DNA of 60,366 bases from Acetobacterium bakii. Lineage in GTDB: Bacteria; Bacillota; Clostridia; Eubacteriales; Eubacteriaceae. The position numbers were made by a program, and so were the translations under genes. How positions within the stretch are numbered: position 1 is the first letter of the stretch; each line of letters begins with the position of its first letter. Shown in pieces: positions 34,928 through 44,556 of this stretch. The notes beneath the pieces were generated by a model. The model was not told where the DNA came from, searched no databases, and worked only from the letters and a program-made list of their open reading frames with translations. The stretch covers positions 1-60,366 of the forward strand of contig NZ_LGYO01000015.1 of the NCBI RefSeq assembly GCF_001263355.1, given 5' to 3'.

Positions 34928-35713
34928 TTATTTCTTTTTATCCTGCACAATCTCCTGAATTCTTTTGCCAAGAGCGGCAATATCTGCCTTCATGACAGGA
35001 TCGTCATAGGGTGATTGGTTGTTTCTGTCAGATTCTGAGATGGCATCACGATAATTCATAAATCCGATGATGTTCTCTTCTCCAATTTTTTCTGTAAGAA
35101 AGGCAATATCTCCGTCATTCCGGATTTTATTTCCAATAACATAAACCTGTTTCACGCCGATATCCATTGCCATGGATTTAACTTTTTTATACGTTTGAAT
35201 ACTGCGAACCCCCGGTTCAACGACAACAATGAATGCATCCACTGCCCCAGCTGTTCCGCGGCCCAAGTGCTCAATCCCTGCTTCCATATCCATAATGACT
35301 ACATCCTTTTGGTAAAGCACCAAATGACTCATCAGCATTTTTAATAAAACATGCTCAGGACACACACAGCCGGATCCTCCGGTATCTACGGTCCCCATGG
35401 TTAAAAGCTTAACTCCTTTGAACTCTTTGGCATAACGTTCGGGAATATCCGCAACTTCGGGATTCATTCTAAACATTGAACCGAATGATCCCTGTTCAGC
35501 GGCGGTCCGTTCTTCTACCAAATCTTTCATTTCTGAAATCGGAACGATGCTTTCGATCATCTCTTCAGTCATACCTAAGGCAAGACCAAGATTTGCGTCG
35601 GGATCAGCATCAACGGTTAATACATTATATCCTTCGTCGGCGAAATATTGGCTTAAACATGCTGAGATGGTCGTTTTACCAACCCCGCCTTTTCCTGTTA
35701 ATGCTATTTTCAT
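34928..35713 (-). CDS. cooC: CODH nickel-insertion ATPase CooC
   Basis: 261 aa. P-loop MKIALTGKGGVGKTTISACLSQYFAD with the signature Lys, VDADPDANLGLALG, the dimer CxC motif in GGSGCVCPEHVLL, and DMEAGIEHLGRGT. MinD/NifH-like dimer that drives nickel insertion into CODH cluster C. Directly downstream of acsA (25 bp) and upstream of acsB. Confidence 0.93.
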   Translation of the reverse strand: MKIALTGKGGVGKTTISACLSQYFADEGYNVLTVDADPDANLGLALGMTEEMIESIVPISEMKDLVEERTAAEQGSFGSMFRMNPEVADIPERYAKEFKGVKLLTMGTVDTGGSGCVCPEHVLLKMLMSHLVLYQKDVVIMDMEAGIEHLGRGTAGAVDAFIVVVEPGVRSIQTYKKVKSMAMDIGVKQVYVIGNKIRNDGDIAFLTEKIGEENIIGFMNYRDAISESDRNNQSPYDDPVMKADIAALGKRIQEIVQDKKK

Positions 35714-35738
35714 TTTATCACCTGTCTGTTTCTATTGA

Positions 35739-37637
35739 TTAAATACCTAAAGCTGTTCTTTTTTCTTCGATATCAACCATCATTTTTTCAACTGCAACCA
35801 ATGGATCTTTTTCGAATACATAAACAGCGCCAACATTTGCACGAACGCCTTCATTTAATAATTCGGTAAATTCGACGCTACCAAGAACTTGTGGAATAAT
35901 ACCTAAGTATGTATTAATACCGGAAGCTACAACATAGCTGGCAATGGATACAGCTTTTTCTGACATCCATTCTGGTGCAGATCCAACAACTGGTAAGTCA
36001 CAAATATCAACGCCCTTTTCAACTGCAACCCGAGACACAAGATCAAGGATTCGACTACAGTCAACACATGAACCCATATGTAATACAGGAGGAATGTTTA
36101 CACGTTCACAAACTTCTTTAAGACCACGGCCACACAATTCTTTGGCTTCTAATGTCAATAACCCTACTTTAGCAGCAGCCTGTGCGGCACAACCGGTAAC
36201 AACGACAATAACATCGCGTTTGATCAGTTCTTTAATAACTGTTACGTGACCTAAATCATGTTCTGTTTTAGGGTTGTTACAACCAACCACACCTGCGGCA
36301 CCACGAATAACACCGGCATAGATAACATCTGATAATGGTTTAACGGTTCCCAATTTGTCTTCTAATTGGCTGTTTACAACTTTATCCAAATGGTCAATAA
36401 TTGTTTCTACTGAATATCCTGCAATTGTTGGTTCTTTAAAGTTTGGAATTTCAACTTTGGATGCATCTCTGTTTGCAAAATTCTCAACAGCTGTTTTAAC
36501 AATACCATATGCACAGTTAAGAGCATCGGATTCGCTGAATTCAATATACATATCACCGGCAATTTTCGCTTTTTGTGAAGTACTTACGAAATGTGTGTGA
36601 TATTTTTTCGCTAAAGCTGGTAACGCTGGGAAAATACACTGAACATCTACAATTACGGCTTCAATAGCGCCTGTAATAATCGCTAATTCCTGTTGGTAGA
36701 AGTTTCCGGCAATTTTAATACCATGTCGCATGGTAACTTCATTACCAGTACAGCACATACCAACGACGTTGATGCCTTTAGCTCCTAATGATTTTGCCAG
36801 TTCCAATAATTCTGGATTTTTGGAAGCAACTACAACTACTTCAGCAAGATTAGGATCATGACCATGAAGCACAATGTTAACCATTTCTGCATCAATAACA
36901 CCAAGATTTGATTCGGAAGCACATGCTTTTGGTGTACCATAAAGAATATCTGAGAATTCAGTACCGATCATGGAACCGCCCCAGCCATCGCCAAGTGAAG
37001 CTCTCATCCCTCGGTTTAATAAACTGTCAATATCGCTTGCACAACCAATGTGGGTTGAATGCATGATGGTTGTAATTTCCTGGTCAATGGCTCTTGGTTC
37101 CATTCTTTCACGTTTCCAAATATCCTGACGTTGTTGCGGTGCTCGTGTTAAAAATCGTTGTGTACCAAAAGGTTTACCAAATTCTTCTAAGGCCATTTCA
37201 GCTAATTCATGGGCCAAAGCATAGGTTTCTTTGGTATCAGCGGCTTCAATGCCCCATTCTGCTGCAATTCGTCTCATTTTAGCTTCGTCACGAATCTTAA
37301 ATGGACCTTCAGCACTGGCTAAATGCATTGCATGAACGATATCACGGGCATGATCAGAGTGAGCAGAAGCTCCGCCGGCGATCATTCGTACAAAGTTTCT
37401 TGCTACAATAGTTCCAGCGTTAGCACCACAAATCCCTCTTTCAGCACCTTTACCAGGAACTGGGCTGACTCGACATGGACCCATTGCACAGATTCTGCAA
37501 CATACCCCTGCTTCTCCAAATCCACATTGTGTTTTCTGAGCAGCTTTTCGATCCCACATGGTTTCGACGCCGTCTCGTTGAGCCTTTGCGATTAACGCTT
37601 CAGCTGTTACATCACTCTTTAATAATTCATTGCTCAT
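35739..37637 (-). CDS. acsA: Carbon monoxide dehydrogenase catalytic subunit
   Basis: 632 aa. Cluster B/D cysteines are visible in CGFGEAGVCCRICAMGPCRVSPVPGKGAERGICGANAG; the cluster C region has HIGCASDID, GMCCTGNE, GCAAQAAAKVG and MGSCVDCSR. Reduces CO2 to CO for ACS, or oxidises CO. A 260-bp gap upstream contains hairpin and palindrome features suggesting an extra promoter. Confidence 0.97.
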   Translation of the reverse strand: MSNELLKSDVTAEALIAKAQRDGVETMWDRKAAQKTQCGFGEAGVCCRICAMGPCRVSPVPGKGAERGICGANAGTIVARNFVRMIAGGASAHSDHARDIVHAMHLASAEGPFKIRDEAKMRRIAAEWGIEAADTKETYALAHELAEMALEEFGKPFGTQRFLTRAPQQRQDIWKRERMEPRAIDQEITTIMHSTHIGCASDIDSLLNRGMRASLGDGWGGSMIGTEFSDILYGTPKACASESNLGVIDAEMVNIVLHGHDPNLAEVVVVASKNPELLELAKSLGAKGINVVGMCCTGNEVTMRHGIKIAGNFYQQELAIITGAIEAVIVDVQCIFPALPALAKKYHTHFVSTSQKAKIAGDMYIEFSESDALNCAYGIVKTAVENFANRDASKVEIPNFKEPTIAGYSVETIIDHLDKVVNSQLEDKLGTVKPLSDVIYAGVIRGAAGVVGCNNPKTEHDLGHVTVIKELIKRDVIVVVTGCAAQAAAKVGLLTLEAKELCGRGLKEVCERVNIPPVLHMGSCVDCSRILDLVSRVAVEKGVDICDLPVVGSAPEWMSEKAVSIASYVVASGINTYLGIIPQVLGSVEFTELLNEGVRANVGAVYVFEKDPLVAVEKMMVDIEEKRTALGI

Positions 37638-37703
37638 ATTTTTCTACCTCTCTAAATCTAAATTTATAATTACTATCACCGCAACAGTTTCGTATAATAT
37701 TTA

Positions 37704-37723
37704 TTTTTACAACATTGTAAAAA
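37704..37723 (-). promoter_or_regulatory. Candidate acsA promoter with TTTTTACAA palindrome
   Basis: Perfect inverted repeat TTTTTACAA-CA-TTGTAAAAA. On the minus strand it overlaps a -35-like TTTACA, followed after 16 bp by TATTAT and then acsA. Looks like an operator; regulator unknown. Confidence 0.45.
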
Positions 37724-37793
37724 TTACACTTTACAAACACTATTAAATGCTATACAATATAGGGCGAGTGATACATTATACACTATTTTTTTT

Positions 37794-37848
37794 GCTCCTG
37801 ATTTTTTCCATTTTATTGCGTACCAAGTAATGGAATTGAATCAGGAGC
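37794..37848. other. Strong hairpin between acsE and acsA
   Basis: Arms GCTCCTGATT and AATCAGGAGC, with a nested CCATT/AATGG. T-runs are on the plus-strand side (37849-37857), so as a terminator it would stop antisense transcription; on the acs transcript it may be a processing or stability hairpin. Confidence 0.6.
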
Positions 37849-37898
37849 TTTTTTTTTCGAGTATTTTCAAATACCTGTTATAATTTTAGAAAGGTATC

Positions 37899-38684
37899 CT
37901 AGAACTCAAATACGGAATCTGCATAAAGGATATTATTTTTGATAATATCGCAAGCTACAATTGTTTCTCTTAATCGTTTGTCGCAAGGATTTACGATTGC
38001 AGAACTAAATCCACATTGCATGGCCATTGCTAAAACAGAACAGTCTAATATAGGACGGATATGTTTTGGAGCACCGTTAGATACGTTGCTTAAACCACCG
38101 GTAGTTAACAAGCCCATGTCAGTAATCATTTGAATGGCTTCTAAAACATCAACTAATTGATCTTGCATTCCTTTGATAACAATGAATAATGGATCAAATA
38201 ATAAATCAGTTGGTTCCATGCCACGTTCCATACCACGTTCCAGTAATTCTGAACAGTATGTAATACGTTCGTCATTATTAGCTGGCACGCCTTCTTTAGA
38301 ACAAAGAGCAATAACCATAGCGTCATTAGCTGCTGCTAAATCCACATACTCAATACGATCACCTGCATCTGCAGAGTTTACGATTGGTTTTCCTTTTGAT
38401 CGGTTATAAACCTGGATACCAGCTTCGATGGCTTTCATGTTTGCGGTATCAAGTGCGATTGGCACATTATCAAAGTTTTCCTGGAGTAATTTAACACCCC
38501 ATTGCATTAACTCTTCGCCGCCTCTTTCAGCAGGTCCGATGTTTAAATCTAAATAGTCTGCACCAGCTGCTAATTGTTCTTTAGCTCTTAGCAGAATTGG
38601 ATCTGGGTTTCTATCTGCGAATGCTTGTCGGATTGCTGGAGAGATACAGTGAATTCTTTCACCAATTACCATGAATTTTGACAT
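37899..38684 (-). CDS. acsE: Methyltetrahydrofolate:corrinoid iron-sulfur protein methyltransferase
   Basis: 261 aa. MeTr TIM-barrel features: VIGERIHCISPAIRQAF, GADYLDLNIGPAERGG, IALDTANMKAIEAG, PIVNSADAG, LTTGGLSNVSNGAP and a final IVNPCDKRL. Moves the methyl group from CH3-THF to the CFeSP cobalt. Follows acsC across a 69-bp gap with a GTGTCCGGG/CCCGGACAC hairpin (38716-38743). Confidence 0.95.
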   Translation of the reverse strand: MSKFMVIGERIHCISPAIRQAFADRNPDPILLRAKEQLAAGADYLDLNIGPAERGGEELMQWGVKLLQENFDNVPIALDTANMKAIEAGIQVYNRSKGKPIVNSADAGDRIEYVDLAAANDAMVIALCSKEGVPANNDERITYCSELLERGMERGMEPTDLLFDPLFIVIKGMQDQLVDVLEAIQMITDMGLLTTGGLSNVSNGAPKHIRPILDCSVLAMAMQCGFSSAIVNPCDKRLRETIVACDIIKNNILYADSVFEF

Positions 38685-38753
38685 ATTGTTCCCCTTTCAA
38701 ATTGAGAAAATGTATTAGGTGTGTCCGGGATAAACCCGGACACAGATTGCATA

Positions 38754-40094
38754 TTATGCTTGCAAATCTCTTAAGAATTTAGGTATTTGCATTGCTTCGT
38801 TTGGTCCGACAATTACTTCCCATTCAGGTAGTAATTCAGCCAAATCGCCTTGAAGCACAGCTACTTTACCAGGTAAAATTAATTTACGTGATGTTGTAAG
38901 CTCAGCTACGTTTGCTTCTTTAATAAAGTTGGCAATAACGGTTGAACCAAATTTACCAGCAGCCCAAGCTGTCAATACTGAATAACCACCAGCATCTGGA
39001 ATAGCAAGGTAAGCAGGTACTTTAGAACGTTCGATTTCGCCAGCAACAACAAAGTAAGATAATGCGAAATCTACAGTAACCAGTACTGGATCTTTTCCAG
39101 TTGGTTTGTTGAATTCATATACCTTAGGTTCAACACGCATTGGTTTTTGAGGATCTGTGAAGATGTTTTGTCTTAAACCAAATAGTGGTAAAGCTGCGTT
39201 GAAGTCCATTTCTTCCATAACAATGATTGAACCGTAACGAAGAACAAATGCAGATGCCAATGCAATTTGCATGTTGATATCGCCAGGTGCAAGACGGTTA
39301 GTAAAGACAACTGAAGGATATCCGAATGAACGGTCATTGCCTTTAATTGCAGCTGTTCGAATATCTACCGCGTTTGCGTATGCTTCTTTAATGGAAGTAT
39401 CGCTTACTTGTAATACCAGGTTTTTGTAACCTAATTTTTCAATTGTTTCAACTAAGTCATGTAAAGCTTCAATGCTATCAGCACAAACACCAAGAACAGC
39501 ATCAGCTGCTTTAGCTACTTCTACCATTGCTGCTGCATTATCGACAGTTGCACCCATAAGGATGGCTTTGGCGCCAGCAACTGCAACAGCTGCCTTTGCT
39601 AGGTCTGCATCAACTGTGATAATCATGGGGATTTTGCCGCATTCAGCTACTTTTTTCACTAAAGCCACAAATTTGTCTTTGTCAGCTGCAAAACGAACAG
39701 CTACAACTTCTACATACATTGCTTCGCTAATACGTTCGTATTTAACAGCTTCAAGTTTTGCACAAGCTGCTGCCACTTCGTCATCAGTCATTGCGTCTGA
39801 TAATTCAACTGCAAACAAGTTTCTGTTTACCAATGTTTTTTCATGTCTGAATAATACTGTTTCACCACCAAGAGTATGTTCAGCTGCGCCGGATCCAACT
39901 TTGATTGATTTCATTGGAGGAGCGGTTGCTTCTGATAATAATGCCTTGGATTCGTCTGAGATGTAAGGACATTTTTCAATGGGGACAGCGCCTGTGGCTG
40001 CTTTCATTGAGAAAGCCATACATGTTGGGAAACCACACTCTTTACAGTTTGTCTTAGGAGTGAGTTTAAATATATCTAAACCTTTTATTGCCAT
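38754..40094 (-). CDS. acsC: Corrinoid iron-sulfur protein, large (gamma) subunit
   Basis: 446 aa. N-terminal [4Fe-4S] motif TNCKECGFPTCMAFSMKAATGAVPIEKCPY, a TIM-barrel middle, and a C-terminal cobamide-binding domain (LVTVDFALSYFVVAGEIERSKVPAYLAIPDAGGYSVLTAWAAGKF). Carries the methyl group between AcsE and ACS. Follows acsD by 19 bp. Confidence 0.96.
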   Translation of the reverse strand: MAIKGLDIFKLTPKTNCKECGFPTCMAFSMKAATGAVPIEKCPYISDESKALLSEATAPPMKSIKVGSGAAEHTLGGETVLFRHEKTLVNRNLFAVELSDAMTDDEVAAACAKLEAVKYERISEAMYVEVVAVRFAADKDKFVALVKKVAECGKIPMIITVDADLAKAAVAVAGAKAILMGATVDNAAAMVEVAKAADAVLGVCADSIEALHDLVETIEKLGYKNLVLQVSDTSIKEAYANAVDIRTAAIKGNDRSFGYPSVVFTNRLAPGDINMQIALASAFVLRYGSIIVMEEMDFNAALPLFGLRQNIFTDPQKPMRVEPKVYEFNKPTGKDPVLVTVDFALSYFVVAGEIERSKVPAYLAIPDAGGYSVLTAWAAGKFGSTVIANFIKEANVAELTTSRKLILPGKVAVLQGDLAELLPEWEVIVGPNEAMQIPKFLRDLQA

Positions 40095-40113
40095 TTGTAT
40101 TCGCCTTCCTTTC

Positions 40114-41049
40114 CTAACCTATTAATCCAGCAATCAAGCTTTTTATTGTTTTAGCTGATTCTGGATGTCTTACGATAATAGCGTTTGATCCGCCAACAAC
40201 ACAAGCTGCAGCTGTTGCAACTTCCATACCAATACCGCGGGCTTCTTGATCGCCCCATTCTGGTGCATCTTCAAGTGTAGACACAGCTTCTTTAACACCC
40301 CAGGATTCTCCTGAAATATTGGTAATAATTGGCATCTGTAAACTTTCATCGTTTTGACCTAGGCCAGCAAGACGAATACGATCCATGGTTGAAGCAACAT
40401 ATTCAAATCCGTAACCAACTGCTGCTGATCCAACGTCCATGATAATATCTTTGCTCTTAACCCCTAATTGTGTTAATAAGATATTCAATTGTTTTGCAAG
40501 GTTGATATCAACTGAGGATTCAGCGGATACTTTTTGTCCGTAAGCCATTCCACCAGCAGCACCGATTGTTTTGTAATTATCTTCAACTGCAGAGAATAAA
40601 ACAACATTTTTTCCTTCAAGCGCTTTTGCTACTTCTTCCAGTAACTTAGCATCTTTTTCTGCGTTTTTACATCCTTCTACAACCAAAGGTACGTTAATTG
40701 CACCTTCTACTGCAACAACTGTTGCAACGCAGTTTTCCACTGAATTGTTAGCTCCGTTTGGATCTGCACTTGCTAGTTTAACTAGTAAGAAATCAGCACC
40801 TGATTTTTCAACTGCTGCTTTTGCCCAAGCTGCTGGATTCTTCAAGTCGTCACCGAAAATATCAGTGAAACAATCAGACCAGTCTTCTGGTGAATCTGTG
40901 ATTGCAATCCCAACTGCAGGTTTAAAACCTTCATCACCTAAAAAGAGTAATGTGTTTTCGCCCCCTATGCTTATAGCTGCATCTCCTGCACCTATCTCAC
41001 ACGTGTTGATCTTGCCATTAAATTTTAGTTCTGTCTTTTTGTATGGCAT
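40114..41049 (-). CDS. acsD: Corrinoid iron-sulfur protein, small (delta) subunit
   Basis: 311 aa from the ATG at 41049 (AGGAGG upstream; an in-frame start 12 codons earlier overlaps that ribosome site). TIM barrel with VVEGCKNAEKDAKLLEEVAKAL, IIMDVGSAAVGYGFEYVASTMDRIRLAGLGQND and GQEARG-like WGDQEARGIGMEVATAAA. Forms the heterodimer with AcsC. A strong promoter with a palindromic operator lies upstream. Confidence 0.95.
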   Translation of the reverse strand: MPYKKTELKFNGKINTCEIGAGDAAISIGGENTLLFLGDEGFKPAVGIAITDSPEDWSDCFTDIFGDDLKNPAAWAKAAVEKSGADFLLVKLASADPNGANNSVENCVATVVAVEGAINVPLVVEGCKNAEKDAKLLEEVAKALEGKNVVLFSAVEDNYKTIGAAGGMAYGQKVSAESSVDINLAKQLNILLTQLGVKSKDIIMDVGSAAVGYGFEYVASTMDRIRLAGLGQNDESLQMPIITNISGESWGVKEAVSTLEDAPEWGDQEARGIGMEVATAAACVVGGSNAIIVRHPESAKTIKSLIAGLIG

Positions 41050-41153
41050 TTTTTTGTTTCCTCCTAACCTGTTACCTTTTTTCAAAATATTTATTCCAAA
41101 GCATCACACTTTAAAACACACAATTAAAACCATTACATAATGCAGTGTTTAAC

Positions 41154-41205
41154 CTGTATATATAAGTATACACAGATTGTACTATACTAGTTAAAAGATT
41201 GTCAA
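41154..41205 (-). promoter_or_regulatory. acsD promoter with acs palindrome
   Basis: -35 TTGACA (41200-41205), 18 bp, -10 TACAAT (41176-41181) on the minus strand. Immediately downstream of the -10 is the imperfect palindrome CTGTATATATAAGTATACACAG with its ends at 41154 and 41175, covering the start site. The same motif type occurs at the cooC2-acsV promoter. Confidence 0.7.
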
Positions 41206-41249
41206 TTATTTTTCAGGTTTTTATTAAAATTTATTATGTTTTTTTTTGT

Positions 41250-41891
41250 TTATAAAGAGAAAGTAAAGGTTTTCAATGAAATCATAAACACATCACCTAA
41301 AATTGCCAAATCCTTTATATTAAACACCTTTGTTAAACTTTTGTCAAATAGAATCTGACCCTCAGCTTCAAATTCATCATCGCCAAACCATAAAATACAG
41401 GCAATTTTCACTCCTGGCATAAAAGTAAACTGCCATGACAGGTCCCCTTTTCCCATGGGACTGGCGTTTATGGCGTCCATATATTTTTTCAAGGCCTCGG
41501 GCATCTCATTGCCAATATTTGCAAAAACCTGAAGGCATCTTTTATAAAAATTGGGGTAATATAAAGCACCATCAGGAAATTCCTTAAAACTTACCATTTC
41601 TCCAGAGTTAATTCCGGCTTTGGCGTTCATCAGATAGCGCAAAACAATGATTTTTACCGAATAATTGTCAAAATCCTCACCCTTGCTGTTTAATACTTCG
41701 CCGCTGGGATAATGCACAGAATAGCCTTCGCCTAAAACCGGAACGCTGAACATTCCCTGAGCGGCATCATAGGAACATTGAGAATTTTGACTCATTACCA
41801 GCGGATCATGGTTTTTCACCAGATCCCTGCTGACAATGTAACTACTTTCAGAAAAATGCGGATCAATCTCCTGAATTTTTGAAGTTTTCAT
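41250..41891 (-). CDS. DUF3786 protein, copy 2
   Basis: 213 aa. Shares with its neighbour the run SYPSGEV..GEDFDNY-KI-LRYLMNAK, the KRCLQVFA block and SPMGKGDLSWQFTFMPGVKIACILWFGDDEFEAEGQILFD. DUF3786 proteins occur in acetogen and methanogen CODH/ACS loci; possible scaffold or corrinoid-protein helper, unproven. Starts at the stop of copy 1. Confidence 0.85.
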   Translation of the reverse strand: MKTSKIQEIDPHFSESSYIVSRDLVKNHDPLVMSQNSQCSYDAAQGMFSVPVLGEGYSVHYPSGEVLNSKGEDFDNYSVKIIVLRYLMNAKAGINSGEMVSFKEFPDGALYYPNFYKRCLQVFANIGNEMPEALKKYMDAINASPMGKGDLSWQFTFMPGVKIACILWFGDDEFEAEGQILFDKSLTKVFNIKDLAILGDVFMISLKTFTFSL

Positions 41892-42538
41892 TATTTTTTA
41901 CCTAATTCTTTTAATGCCGGTATGAAAATATCACCCATGACTGCCATGTCCTCGGCACTGAAGGCTGTTGGAAAATTGGCATCAAACAAAATCTGCGCTT
42001 CCGGTGGAAATTCATCATCCCCCACCCACAAAATAACCGTCATGAACATATTGTTAATGACTTCAAACCGCCAGGACATATCTCCGATGGTCTGCGGCTC
42101 GGCGTCCAATATTCCCATGGCTTTTTTTAGACCGTCAACATTGTAATTAAAGGTAAAGGCAAAGCGTTTGAGACAGCGTCCTTCAAAACAGGCAAAATAG
42201 GCATTCCCGCCGGAAACATCCCGGTAGGAAATATTCTCACCGGTTGCCGCCGCACCCTTGGCATTGATTAAATACCGGAGAATCATCGTTTTTAATTTGT
42301 AATTATCAAAGTCTTCCCCTGCTGAATCAGTCACATCTCCCTGGGGATAGGTCACCATATAGGGTGAACCCATAACGGTGACCGTAAATGCATGGGTTTC
42401 CTGGTTATAGGGACAGGTGGTTTTTTTTGACACAACCTGAGGATCATTGTCTTTTAATAAAGCTTTATAATGATCGTAAGGTATTTTATCTTTTCGTTTC
42501 TCTTCAATTGCCACTTCATCGCGCAAAGTATTTTCCAT
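41891..42538 (-). CDS. DUF3786 protein, copy 1
   Basis: 215 aa. Same domain as the following gene, about equally long, with GEDFDNYKLKTMILRYLINAKG, CLKRFAFTF and GDMSWRFEVINNMFMTVILWVGDDEFPPEAQILFD. A tandem duplication inside the acs operon, downstream of acsV by 14 bp. Function unknown. Confidence 0.85.
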   Translation of the reverse strand: MENTLRDEVAIEEKRKDKIPYDHYKALLKDNDPQVVSKKTTCPYNQETHAFTVTVMGSPYMVTYPQGDVTDSAGEDFDNYKLKTMILRYLINAKGAAATGENISYRDVSGGNAYFACFEGRCLKRFAFTFNYNVDGLKKAMGILDAEPQTIGDMSWRFEVINNMFMTVILWVGDDEFPPEAQILFDANFPTAFSAEDMAVMGDIFIPALKELGKK

Positions 42539-42552
42539 AAAACTCTCCTAGT

Positions 42553-44478
42553 TTAATTTTTTAAGGAAGGGAACAAATCCATGTTGGTATGCGGAATAAA
42601 ACAGGCCGCTATGAATTCATCCATATACGTTGGATGAATACTTAATTCCATATAAGTCATATTTTTAGAAATTTCTCGAATCTGGTCTTTTCCTTCGGTA
42701 AGGGTCAGTGCCAGATAGCACCCCTGCATGGAGCTGTTACCGATATAATAATATTTTTCCACCGGAATATCCGGCAGCATGCCCAAAGCAATGGCATTTT
42801 CAATGACTAAATTGGTGCCAATACCGCCGGCAACATAAACGTTTTCCAGCACATCGATGGACATATCCAGGCTTTCCATTAAAGTATAAATCGCGGAAAA
42901 AACAGCGCCTTTGGCCTTAATGAAACTATCGATGTCTATTTCCGTGATATAAACATCTCTTGAACCATTATCCAGTTCTTTGCAATAGAGAAAATACTGG
43001 CCAATTCCATATTCGTCAAAACGAATTCTGGGATTGTTCAGATCCCGATCCATGCGACCTTTGCCGTTGATAATTCCAGTACGTTTCATCTCGCAAATCA
43101 GATCAATGATACCGGATCCGCAAATTCCAATGGGGCTCACGCATCCAATGGTGTTATAAAAGGGTCTGAGGTCACCCTCATTGATAATAACCGCTTCGAT
43201 GGCTCCTGGCACCGCACGGGTACCACAGCTGATTTCTCCGCCTTCAAAGGCCGGTCCTGCCGAACAGGCACAGGTCATCAGAAAATCCTTGTTTCCAAAA
43301 ACGATTTCGCCATTGGTTCCTAAATCCACCAGCATGGTAAACTCTTCGCGCATCCATACCGGCACGGCAAAGACTCCGGCAGTAATATCGCCGCCAACAT
43401 AACTGGCCACCGAAGGTGCCAAATATATTTTCCCCTCAGGGTTAATTTTAATGCCAACTTCTGAACATTTCATCTCTGGGATGTCATTAATTGCCGGGAT
43501 AAAAGGTTCCCTTCTGAGATAATTCGGGTTGATTCCCAATAACAAATGATTCATAGTGGTGTTTCCCGCTGCACATACCTCATATATGTCCTCGGGAAAA
43601 ATGCCCAGAGCGCTGACCATTTTTTCAATGAGGTTATTAATGGTTTCATCAACAATAGCATGCCTGAGATTTTCAAGTCCACCGGGTTTTTCTGAATAAA
43701 CCATGCGATTAATAACATCCGCTCCATATTTTACCTGGGCATTGCCCATGGAGATTTTGGTCACAATTTCATTGGTATTCATATCCACCAGACAGGCTGA
43801 AACCGAGGTGGTGCCAATATCCAGGGCCATTCCATAAAGCACGGTTTTTTCAGCATTTGCCGGTTTAACGTCAAGTATTTCTGCCACTTCTCGGCGTTTG
43901 AGATAAACAACCTCAATTTTGAAATTATTGAACCGGAATGCATCCGGAAGTTTCCGAATCAGATTTAAGCTCATGGAAATATCCTGATAACCCAACTCAT
44001 GCCTGAAATAAAGCTTCAGACGGTCTTCATCAGCAAGACTGTCCTCAATATTGGGCTCCGGTAATTGAATCACTTCGGATCTCAATCGACTGGCATTGGT
44101 CATACCCCGCTTAATCATCTTCTTACGCACATAGCTAATGTTTTTATTCTCATTTTTCGAGAGATCCGTAATCTGCATTTCGTTTACAAAAGAGGATGCC
44201 AAATCGGGAACTTCCACTTCGATGTCTTCAATAATCGTGGAATTACAGGAAAGCACGATTCCAGCTGCTGCTTCTTCGTCTGAAATATGCCGGGACTTTG
44301 TTGTTTTGACTTTTCCGGCGACTATTTTAACCTTGCATTTACCACAGGTGGCATTTCCGCTACAGGGCGAATCAATCATCACACCGGCTCTTCTGGCCGC
44401 CTCCAATAAATTTTCATTATCACTGGCTATTAATTCGACGCTTCGTTTACCTTTTACTTTAAACCGTACTTTTTGCAT
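42553..44478 (-). CDS. acsV: Corrinoid activation/regeneration protein AcsV
   Basis: 641 aa. N-terminal [2Fe-2S] ferredoxin (CSGNATCGKCKVKIVAG), a linker, then an ASKHA-type ATPase part with GMALDIGTTSVSACLVD, AAGNTTMNHLLLGI and MLVDLGTNGEIVFG, and the DUF4445 end. ATP-driven reduction of Co(II) to Co(I) in the CFeSP (RACE family). Sits just upstream of the CFeSP genes. Confidence 0.93.
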   Translation of the reverse strand: MQKVRFKVKGKRSVELIASDNENLLEAARRAGVMIDSPCSGNATCGKCKVKIVAGKVKTTKSRHISDEEAAAGIVLSCNSTIIEDIEVEVPDLASSFVNEMQITDLSKNENKNISYVRKKMIKRGMTNASRLRSEVIQLPEPNIEDSLADEDRLKLYFRHELGYQDISMSLNLIRKLPDAFRFNNFKIEVVYLKRREVAEILDVKPANAEKTVLYGMALDIGTTSVSACLVDMNTNEIVTKISMGNAQVKYGADVINRMVYSEKPGGLENLRHAIVDETINNLIEKMVSALGIFPEDIYEVCAAGNTTMNHLLLGINPNYLRREPFIPAINDIPEMKCSEVGIKINPEGKIYLAPSVASYVGGDITAGVFAVPVWMREEFTMLVDLGTNGEIVFGNKDFLMTCACSAGPAFEGGEISCGTRAVPGAIEAVIINEGDLRPFYNTIGCVSPIGICGSGIIDLICEMKRTGIINGKGRMDRDLNNPRIRFDEYGIGQYFLYCKELDNGSRDVYITEIDIDSFIKAKGAVFSAIYTLMESLDMSIDVLENVYVAGGIGTNLVIENAIALGMLPDIPVEKYYYIGNSSMQGCYLALTLTEGKDQIREISKNMTYMELSIHPTYMDEFIAACFIPHTNMDLFPSLKN

Positions 44479-44556
44479 TTAACATCTCCCCTTTTCCGCA
44501 GTTCCTATTTAAACAATCCCGGGAGGGCAAAGCCCTCCCGGCAGATCATATATTCT

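Noticed and set aside
37794-37857. acsE terminator on the minus strand
   Set aside because: The T-run is on the plus-strand side; on the acs transcript the stem is followed by A, so it is not a canonical terminator there.
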